From positions 1,119,174 through 1,183,173 of the forward strand of contig NZ_JASJUU010000003.1 in assembly GCF_030125375.1 (NCBI RefSeq): a stretch of 64,000 nt of DNA, given 5' to 3'. This DNA is from Pseudoalteromonas umbrosa. Its GTDB lineage: Bacteria; Pseudomonadota; Gammaproteobacteria; Enterobacterales; Alteromonadaceae. The notes below the pieces were generated by a model, which did not search any database, was not told where the DNA came from, and saw only the letters and a list, made by a program, of their open reading frames with translations. Shown here piece after piece: positions 57,116 to 64,000 of this stretch; the first letter of the stretch is position 1, and each line of letters begins with the position of its first letter. The translations under genes and the position numbers were made by a program.

Positions 57116-58303
57116 ATGCAAGGGTATCGTGAACAGGGTTATGGAAGTACAGGTGATGAGGCTGATCTCGTCAACATTGACTTTGCGAGTGAATATAGTG
57201 TGAACTTTCCTAAGATCTTACAAGCTTTAGGGATTTCACTGGCTGTGTCTAGCTATCAATCACATGCTGTGATGTTACTTAGAAGCCGAGGAACGGCACT
57301 GAATTGCAGTGTAAAAAAGTTTGTCAGGCCAATGGGCGTCTGTGTCAGCGAAGATAGACTTTTAGTCAGCACCGTGAATCGAATTGTGAACTTTAAAGCA
57401 AGCAGCATGTCTCGAAAAAGTGTACTCAGCGGGGAAGTGGACAATATTGACTCTTTGGCAAGTAAATTAAGAGACGAGCAACGCGATACCGATGCATTTA
57501 AAGCGCTTAGAACTGAGCAGATCAGTGCAATAAAACAATGTGATGTCTTATTTACTGAGCGCTCTTCGTTAACAACGGGGACGCTCAATACTCACGATAT
57601 TGCTTGGGGCGATGATGGATTATGGGTTGTTAACTCTAGCTTTTCATGCCTAGCGACCCTTTCTTCAGAATCCGGCTTTACACCCCGTTGGAGGCCGCAC
57701 TTTATCAGCGAGTTAAAACCGCAAGACCGTTGTCATTTAAATGGTATGGCCATGTTAGATGGGCAACCTAAATATGTCACAACGTTTAACACTCAAGATT
57801 ATCAAGATTCATGGCGAACAGAGCTAAATGGGACGTTAATGGATGTAGAAAAAAATGAAATACTCATCAGTGGGCTATCAATGCCACATTCACCAAGATG
57901 CCATGATGGGAAAGTCTATTTATGTAACTCAGGCGAAGGTGAAATACTGTGTTACGACCCAAAAACTTGCGAAAAATCAGTTTTGTGCACATTGCCTGGC
58001 TTTACACGAGGACTGACATTTTATGGTGATTTGATGTTGGTTGCGACTAGTCATGTGCGTTCGTCTACCGTGGTTAATGATATACCTTTAACCAGAGCAC
58101 ATACTCAAAGAGATACCGTCTGTGGCATATGGATTATCAATAAACACAACGGTGAGATCCTATCAAAATTACAGTTTAAAGGCGATGTCAGCCAACTTTA
58201 CGATTTGTGCATTATTCCCAACTCTACGTTTCCTGAAATGATCAGCGGTGATGACGCTATTTCTGCGCATTTATATGAGTTTACGAAGGAGGAATTGAAA
58301 TGA
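57116..58303 (+). CDS. TIGR03032 family protein
   Basis: 395 residues, no signal peptide. [75 protein letters not shown] and [15 protein letters not shown] are the family's core. These segments have NHL/SMP-30-like propeller character. Family function is unknown. AAGGAG precedes the ATG. Its stop overlaps the start of the giant gene by 4 bases, so the two are co-translated. Confidence 0.88.
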   Translation: MQGYREQGYGSTGDEADLVNIDFASEYSVNFPKILQALGISLAVSSYQSHAVMLLRSRGTALNCSVKKFVRPMGVCVSEDRLLVSTVNRIVNFKASSMSRKSVLSGEVDNIDSLASKLRDEQRDTDAFKALRTEQISAIKQCDVLFTERSSLTTGTLNTHDIAWGDDGLWVVNSSFSCLATLSSESGFTPRWRPHFISELKPQDRCHLNGMAMLDGQPKYVTTFNTQDYQDSWRTELNGTLMDVEKNEILISGLSMPHSPRCHDGKVYLCNSGEGEILCYDPKTCEKSVLCTLPGFTRGLTFYGDLMLVATSHVRSSTVVNDIPLTRAHTQRDTVCGIWIINKHNGEILSKLQFKGDVSQLYDLCIIPNSTFPEMISGDDAISAHLYEFTKEELK

Positions 58304-61300
58304 AAAAACTTGATATGACGACCTCTATATTAGGGGTGATGATCCCATCACTGGTTGCTGCAAATTCTTCTTCAAATATTGCGGATAGTTATTTTTTGCC
58401 AAATCACGAAGTGCCGTCGCTCAGCTCCATACCAGTTGCAGACAGTTTTCATTTTAGTAATAAGCAAAGCAATAAACGGGATGAGGTATTTGGTATTGCT
58501 GAGCACAAGAAGGAGCAACCAAATAACCAAGATGATGCAACCTCAGTCACGCTGTCTTTTTTGGCAGCGCAAGGCTTACTTGACAGTAAAGGTGTGGGAA
58601 CGACACAAGTTAATGGTGAAGTGAGTATTGCCAAAGAGCTTGCAGCGTCATGCCAAGTCTCCTTTGGTTGTACTACCGCCTATGGTAGCCAAGCCAGTTG
58701 TGAAGCGGGCCCTGGACCCGGTGTTTGGTACCCTGATACTGATGATTGTACCGCAGCAGCGCCCGATCCGGACATCAACTTAAAAGGTAATGGTCAATCA
58801 ATTACATCTGGAACGACGGCATTAAGTGCAAGCAACCATACTGATTTTGGTTCTCACCAAACGGGCGGCAGCAATTTTACTCGTACGTTTACCATAGAAA
58901 ATGTGATTGCAGCTTCTACGCTAACGTTGAGTGGCTCTCCATTGGTGAGCATTTCTGCCTCCAGTGACTTTTCAATATCTAGCCAACCTGGCGCTAGTTC
59001 TTTAAATGGGGTAACCAGCACGACATTTGTTGTTCAGCTAGACCCGACTACGGTTGGTTCACCAACTGCTACGGTGACCATAACCAGTAATGATCCCAAT
59101 GAAGGCACCTATACTTTTAATGTTGGTGCAACAGTCACTGCGGCCAACACCGCACCAGTGGTGGATTTAGATACAGCTGCCGGTGGTAATAACAGGTCGT
59201 CCTCTTTTAGTGAGGGCAGCGGGGGGGTTGGCATTACTAACAGTGCCAGCGTCACAGATGCTGAGTCAGATACCATTAAAACGATTACGGTGTCTCTAAC
59301 GAATGACCAAGACGGGGCCTCGGAAGGACTGAATGTCACAGGCGCGGCACAAAATGCTTTAAATGGGGTATCGGGCAAGTCAGATATCACCCTGCAAGAT
59401 ACCATTTCGATTACAGGGGCGACGGCAACACTCGCCCAAGTGCAGACGTTTTTAGATGCCATAACCTATAACAATACGTCGTCTACGCCTAATACAACGG
59501 CGAGAACGGTAACGGTTGTCGTCAATGATGGTACTGATGACAGTGTGTCACGCACCTCAACGGTGAGTGTTGCAAATGTTACTTCGACCACCTCGTCGGG
59601 TGCATCATTTAATACTACAACTGGTGCTAACCTCAATCCCGCGATTTTATTCACCAGTGAAAATGAATCTTTAACCATAGCACAAACGGCCCATGCGGCA
59701 GGGTCAACCGCGGATGGTGGCGGTGGCACGGATACCTTGAATGTCTCTGATAGTGTGGATATCAGTGGACTGACGTCACTGACAAACTTTGAGACATTAG
59801 AGGCGGCAAATAACGGTAGCTTGACCTTAAGTGAGACTCAGCATGAGTCATTTACCACCATAAATGGTGTGGGTACGAATCAGTTTACTATCTCAAGTGG
59901 TAATGGTGATGCGGCTGTGACGGGGGATGCGGACATTGAAACCTATGTATTAGGTGCTGCCATGACCTTCACTTTGGGCGGTGCGTCGCAAAATGTCTCG
60001 GGTAGTAGCTCAAATGATGTCATTAATGTCGCAGCGCTTACACCAACAGGCACGCTTGATGCTAGTGGCGGGACAGGAGATACACTTCGTCTTTCAAGTG
60101 GCGCGAATATCGCGGGTGCAACTGTCTCAAATACAGAAATACTGGAATTGAACTCGGGTGCTTCGGTAACCATGACCGAAGCTCAGCATGATAGCTTTAG
60201 CTCCATGACGGCAACTGGTACTGACACAATTACTATCTCAGCAGCCACAGATGGGTTAACAGGCAATGCTGCAATAGAATCATACGTTCTATCCGTTGGG
60301 AATACATTTACACTGGGCAGCGCTGGGCAAAACCTAACAGGGAGTGGTAACAACGATACTGTCAATGTGGGGACTCTGACCGCGACAGGTACATTAGCAG
60401 GCGGCAGTGGTACAGATACACTTAGTGTCGGAAATGGCGGCAGTATTGCTGGTGCAACTGTTTCGGGTTTTGATAACCTCACTTTATCAAGTGGCGCATC
60501 CGCGACATTTAGTGCTGCACAACTTTCTCAGTTTTCAGGCACAGTCACGGCTGCTGGTACAGAGACTGTCTCTGTGACAGGCGATGGGAATCTGTCAACG
60601 GTTGCTGGCATCGAAAACTATACCATTGGCGATGACAGTACAAACACCCGAACGGTAACGGTCGCTGCTGCTGGTCACTCAGTGACTGCGACCAGTGCCA
60701 CTGATGCAGTAACTTTTGATGTTGGGACATTAACATTTACAGGTACGCTTACAGGAGAAAATACGTCCGCTGATACGTTGAGCTTATCCAATGGCGCAGA
60801 TATTAGCGGCGCGACCATTTCAAATATTACTAATCTTGCCTTGGCAACTGGCGCGTCGGTGACCATGACCGCAGCGCAAAATGAGAGCTTTAGTGGCTCA
60901 ATCACTGCAGGTGGTACAGAAACCATCGTTATCTCAGGTGATGGCGATTTAACAACGCTCTCAGGCATAGAAAATTACACAGTAGGGGATGACTCTAGTA
61001 ATACACGTACGATAAATGTAGGCGCAACAACAAGTGTTACGGCAACATCCGTGACGGATGTAATTACTTTTAATATTGCAGGGCAAAGCTTTTCAGGTTC
61101 GTTAACAGGTCAAGCGACAGCTGCCGACATCGTGTCTGCCAGTGATGGTGCCAATACAACAGGTGCAAGTTTTAGTAATGTGGGTACATTGTCATTGGCA
61201 AGTGGTGCAACGGTAACGATTGACGCTCAAAATGTCAGTGACTTTTCAACAGCAATAAATGGCGCTGCGGGTACTGAAACGTTAAATTTGGTCAGTGGTG

Positions 61301-64000
61301 GTACGTTTGACTTTAGTTCGACCAGTGTCTCAAGTATTGAGACCATCTCATTAGGCTCCAATAGCGTCACTTCGGTGACCATTACCGATAACTTTTCTTC
61401 AAATGGCGGGACAGTCACCGTCAGTAACTCATCAGGCTCAGCTATTAATGCTGGTGTCACCATTAATGCATCAACATTAGCAGGTGATAGCTTGGTGATT
61501 TCAGCAACCGATTTAACGGGTAATGATACTTTAACAGGTGGTGACAGCGCCGATACGATAAGACCTAGCGCGGGTACAGATTCAATAACGGGTAATGGTG
61601 GTAATGATAACTTTGTCGGTAGTGCCAGCGATTTAAATGGAGATACAATCGCGGACCTTGCTGTGGGGGATATGATCACGGTGACGGGTGTCACTGGATT
61701 AACTACGAGCAACGTCAGATTTAACGGTAATAGTACCTTACAAGTAGACACCGATGCGACAGACTTTGCAGCAGTTGAGATTGCCCTGACGCTCTCGAAT
61801 TCACCTGGCGCAAGTTTAGATTTTACAGTCGCCGATAGCGGCGCGAACACAGTGATCACCTTTATTGCAGCCAATGATGTGCCTGTGTTTAGCTCACTAA
61901 ACGGATTGTCTACGTTTACAGAAAATGGTTCGGCGGTTGCCATTGATAGTGATGCGACTGTAGCAGATACGGAATTGGATGCCTTAAATGGGGGCACGGG
62001 CAACTACAATGATGCATCTTTGACCATCACCCGAAACGGTGGCGCTAATGCACAAGATGTGTTTGCAAACTTAAATTTGCTTGGTACGTTAACGCAGGGC
62101 AATACCTTTACTTATAACGGTACCAGTGTTGGTACTGTGACGACAAACTCCGCCGGTACGCTTGTTCTGACATTTAATACCAGCGCAACATCGGCCATTG
62201 TGGATGGCGTGATCCAATCTATTTCCTATAGCAATACATCTGACGATCCGCCTTCAAGCGTAACGCTTGATTACACATTTAACGATGGTACGGCGAACAG
62301 TACAGGCACAAATCAAGCGGTTGTGAATATTACAGCGCAGAATGATGCACCAACAGATATTGCATTATCTGCAACGAGTATCAATCAATCGGCAACGGGG
62401 ACAAGTGTGAATGTGGGCACGCTGTCGACCACGGATCTCGATAGCGCCAATGTGCATGCATATAGCTTAGTTAATAGTGGCAGCAGTGCCAGCGGTACTT
62501 GTACAAGTAATGCCGGAAACAGCAGTTTCCAAATTAGCGGTTCGAATTTACAAACTCAGTCGGCACTAAGTGCTGGGGATTATATTGTCTGTGTTCAGAC
62601 AAATGATGGCACGACAACATTCCAAGAGTCATTTACTATCACTGTTGTAGATAATGTCGCGCCAAACGCCCCTTCCACGCCAGATCTGGATGCAGGTTCA
62701 GACACCGGTGGTTCAAATACCGATAATGTTACATCAGATACTACGCCAACATTCAGTGGTACAGCTGAGTCTGGCAGTACGGTAAGATTGTACAGCGACC
62801 AGTCTGGAAACACAGTGATTGGCAGTGGTACCGCAACAGGCGGTAATTGGCAGATCACCACAAGTGCATTATCAGCAGCGACTCATGCCATTACAGCTAA
62901 GGCTACGGATGCTAGCAATAATGAAAGTAGCGCTTCAAGTGCTTTGAATGTGACTATAGATACATCAGCACCAAACGCGCCGAGCACGCCGGACCTGTCA
63001 GCCAGTAGTGATTCAGGTACGTCCAACACAGATAATATTACAAACGATACAACGCCAACGATCACGGGCACAGGTACTACAGGTGACACTATTAACTTGT
63101 CATCCAATTTAGATGGTAATATCGGTAGTACAACTGTCTCGGGTGGTGCTTGGAGCATCACATCGTCTACGTTACAAGCGGGCAGTCATACTATTTCAGC
63201 GCAGTCTGTTGATAATGCAGGTAATACGGCGAACTCAGCGAGTAATTTATCGCTCACCTTAGACACGCAAGCCCCCAGTGGGCAAAGCGTTGCCTTTGGT
63301 GATACTTTATATTCCAATACCGAAAAAACCGCGGCTTCGTTCAGCTTTAGCAGTGCCGAAGTAGGCGCAACCTACAGCTATACTATTTCCAGCAGCAATG
63401 GCGGCACATCAGCAACGGGCAATGGCACGGTTACCTCTGCAAGCCAAACCATTTCTAACATTGATTTAAGTGCACTGAACGACGGCACCCTCACGCTGTC
63501 TGTGACGCTGACGGATACCGCAGGTAACGCGGCCACTGCGGTGACGGCGACGAGTACACTGGATACTAGCGCACCGAGTGGTCACAGTGTGGCACTCAGT
63601 GACACCAGCTATAACAGCACAGAAACGGGCAGCGCGAGCTTTAGCTTTAGCAGTGCAGAAGTAGGGGCGAGTTATACCTATACATTAAATAGCAGCAATG
63701 GTGGTACAGAAGTGACAGGCAACGGTAATATCACCAGCGCCTCACAAACGGTGAACATTGCTGATATCAGTGGGTTAAATGATGGCACACTCACGCTGTC
63801 AGTGACTGTCTCTGATGCGGCAGGTAACGCAGCGACTGCTGTAACTGATACAGCAAGTCTTGATAAAACCAAGCCGACAGTAACCACTTTTAGTGCCTCA
63901 GACACCAACCTTAAAGCGGGTGAAACGGCGACGATTTCTATTGTATTGAGCGAAGCCAGTACGACTTTCACTTCATCAGATATTACCGTATCAGGTGGCT
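58300..64000 (+). CDS. Giant multi-domain repeat surface protein (3' end outside window)
   Basis: At least 1900 codons, open to the window edge. AAGGAGG 8 bases before the ATG. The N-terminus (about 1-22) is a weak signal peptide; a Cys-containing segment (about 118-150) is followed by a choice-of-anchor-D-like beta domain to about 285. Then come a cadherin-like domain, four to five units of about 115 residues (59758-61300), an RTX-type calcium-binding stretch with [19 protein letters not shown] and GNGGNDNF (near 61530-61620), another cadherin-like domain, and Ig-like repeats of about 100 residues. It reads as a secreted or surface-anchored adhesin. Antisense frames on the minus strand within this gene are compositional. 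Confidence 0.9.
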   Translation, partial: MKKLDMTTSILGVMIPSLVAANSSSNIADSYFLPNHEVPSLSSIPVADSFHFSNKQSNKRDEVFGIAEHKKEQPNNQDDATSVTLSFLAAQGLLDSKGVGTTQVNGEVSIAKELAASCQVSFGCTTAYGSQASCEAGPGPGVWYPDTDDCTAAAPDPDINLKGNGQSITSGTTALSASNHTDFGSHQTGGSNFTRTFTIENVIAASTLTLSGSPLVSISASSDFSISSQPGASSLNGVTSTTFVVQLDPTTVGSPTATVTITSNDPNEGTYTFNVGATVTAANTAPVVDLDTAAGGNNRSSSFSEGSGGVGITNSASVTDAESDTIKTITVSLTNDQDGASEGLNVTGAAQNALNGVSGKSDITLQDTISITGATATLAQVQTFLDAITYNNTSSTPNTTARTVTVVVNDGTDDSVSRTSTVSVANVTSTTSSGASFNTTTGANLNPAILFTSENESLTIAQTAHAAGSTADGGGGTDTLNVSDSVDISGLTSLTNFETLEAANNGSLTLSETQHESFTTINGVGTNQFTISSGNGDAAVTGDADIETYVLGAAMTFTLGGASQNVSGSSSNDVINVAALTPTGTLDASGGTGDTLRLSSGANIAGATVSNTEILELNSGASVTMTEAQHDSFSSMTATGTDTITISAATDGLTGNAAIESYVLSVGNTFTLGSAGQNLTGSGNNDTVNVGTLTATGTLAGGSGTDTLSVGNGGSIAGATVSGFDNLTLSSGASATFSAAQLSQFSGTVTAAGTETVSVTGDGNLSTVAGIENYTIGDDSTNTRTVTVAAAGHSVTATSATDAVTFDVGTLTFTGTLTGENTSADTLSLSNGADISGATISNITNLALATGASVTMTAAQNESFSGSITAGGTETIVISGDGDLTTLSGIENYTVGDDSSNTRTINVGATTSVTATSVTDVITFNIAGQSFSGSLTGQATAADIVSASDGANTTGASFSNVGTLSLASGATVTIDAQNVSDFSTAINGAAGTETLNLVSGGTFDFSSTSVSSIETISLGSNSVTSVTITDNFSSNGGTVTVSNSSGSAINAGVTINASTLAGDSLVISATDLTGNDTLTGGDSADTIRPSAGTDSITGNGGNDNFVGSASDLNGDTIADLAVGDMITVTGVTGLTTSNVRFNGNSTLQVDTDATDFAAVEIALTLSNSPGASLDFTVADSGANTVITFIAANDVPVFSSLNGLSTFTENGSAVAIDSDATVADTELDALNGGTGNYNDASLTITRNGGANAQDVFANLNLLGTLTQGNTFTYNGTSVGTVTTNSAGTLVLTFNTSATSAIVDGVIQSISYSNTSDDPPSSVTLDYTFNDGTANSTGTNQAVVNITAQNDAPTDIALSATSINQSATGTSVNVGTLSTTDLDSANVHAYSLVNSGSSASGTCTSNAGNSSFQISGSNLQTQSALSAGDYIVCVQTNDGTTTFQESFTITVVDNVAPNAPSTPDLDAGSDTGGSNTDNVTSDTTPTFSGTAESGSTVRLYSDQSGNTVIGSGTATGGNWQITTSALSAATHAITAKATDASNNESSASSALNVTIDTSAPNAPSTPDLSASSDSGTSNTDNITNDTTPTITGTGTTGDTINLSSNLDGNIGSTTVSGGAWSITSSTLQAGSHTISAQSVDNAGNTANSASNLSLTLDTQAPSGQSVAFGDTLYSNTEKTAASFSFSSAEVGATYSYTISSSNGGTSATGNGTVTSASQTISNIDLSALNDGTLTLSVTLTDTAGNAATAVTATSTLDTSAPSGHSVALSDTSYNSTETGSASFSFSSAEVGASYTYTLNSSNGGTEVTGNGNITSASQTVNIADISGLNDGTLTLSVTVSDAAGNAATAVTDTASLDKTKPTVTTFSASDTNLKAGETATISIVLSEASTTFTSSDITVSGG
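59758..61250 (+). repeat. Four to five protein repeat units of about 115 residues
   Basis: Units begin with variants of (D/A)I-S/A-GATISN at 59758, 60106, 60441, 60799 and 61153, spaced 335-358 bases. Each carries a [14 protein letters not shown] strand, a GTETI/VxISGDG segment and a [10 protein letters not shown] or related loop. The first and last are the most divergent. Confidence 0.8.
62659..63861 (+). repeat. Tandem Ig-like repeats of about 100 residues
   Basis: Units start at [10 protein letters not shown] (62659 and 62968), then APSG (63271 and 63571), spaced 309, 303 and 300 bases. The last two are near-copies: [11 protein letters not shown] and SSNGGT recur at the same offset. This is recent duplication within the gene. 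Confidence 0.85.

Noticed and set aside
59109..63971. Series of open frames on the minus strand opposite the giant gene
   Set aside because: They are rich in Val, Ala, Pro and Ser, follow the repeat phase of the sense gene and have no family features; they arise from sense-strand codon composition.

Overview
The window looks like the chromosome of a marine gammaproteobacterium, most likely Pseudoalteromonas or a close relative. This is inferred from low-to-medium GC, the NRPS plus MacB-type export layout, abundant LysR, AraC and GGDEF regulators, and a double-glycine-leader peptide. No rRNA, tRNA, CRISPR array, transposase or complete prophage was seen.

Region 1 (1-15646) is a natural-product assembly and export locus. 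The downstream end of a nonribosomal peptide synthetase line (C-A-T, then docking-C-A-T-C) is followed by a membrane-fusion protein, an ABC ATPase, a duplicated MacB/FtsX permease, an NtrC-type response regulator and its histidine kinase. A sigma-54-like promoter lies before the adaptor gene and a 12-bp perfect palindrome lies about 75 bp further upstream, so the two-component pair probably controls export. The last synthetase ends in a condensation domain and no thioesterase is present, so product release must be unusual or encoded elsewhere.

Region 2 (15647-28561) is mostly housekeeping and small stress or regulatory units: DUF3088, a dicarboxylate symporter, a TonB-like lipoprotein, an AmiC-like amidase with LysM, an arsH-sigZ pair, DUF393, a Kelch lipoprotein, HxlR/SnoaL-like, and an AhpD-like/MFS pair divergent from a LysR regulator.

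Region 3 (28562-29605) is a gene-poor junction. A 55-codon peptide ORF with a double-glycine leader and a Cys-rich core sits inside about 750 bp of AT-rich DNA. That DNA is flanked by decayed second copies of the 3' ends of the two neighbouring genes (LysR and SIMPL), which suggests an insertion that duplicated the junction.

Region 4 (29606-45087) holds a SIMPL protein, a serine hydrolase with a divergent AraC regulator, a YiaA/DUF2145/small exported protein operon with a divergent palindrome-flanked XRE regulator, a diguanylate cyclase, a lipase-like enzyme with a membrane-anchored partner, a chemoreceptor, Bcr/CflA-type MFS and GNAT genes with a divergent LysR, and an outer-membrane barrel protein.

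Region 5 (45318-51487) is a minus-strand operon: a 1304-residue Ser/Thr kinase/cyclase/ATPase/TPR regulator, a c-heme-motif exported protein and an unrecognised 239-residue protein, ending at a clear terminator.

Region 6 (51986-64000, running off the window) is ten co-directional, tightly packed genes: a Tat-exported propeller-like protein, an aspartyl-hydroxylase-like enzyme, a GNAT, a DUF6916 protein, three tandem phage-tail-collar (Mdp-type) proteins, a subtilase, a TIGR03032 protein and a giant repeat protein of at least 1900 residues. There are no other phage genes. It reads as a non-phage surface or secreted structure with its own processing enzymes and is the best candidate here for an undescribed system.
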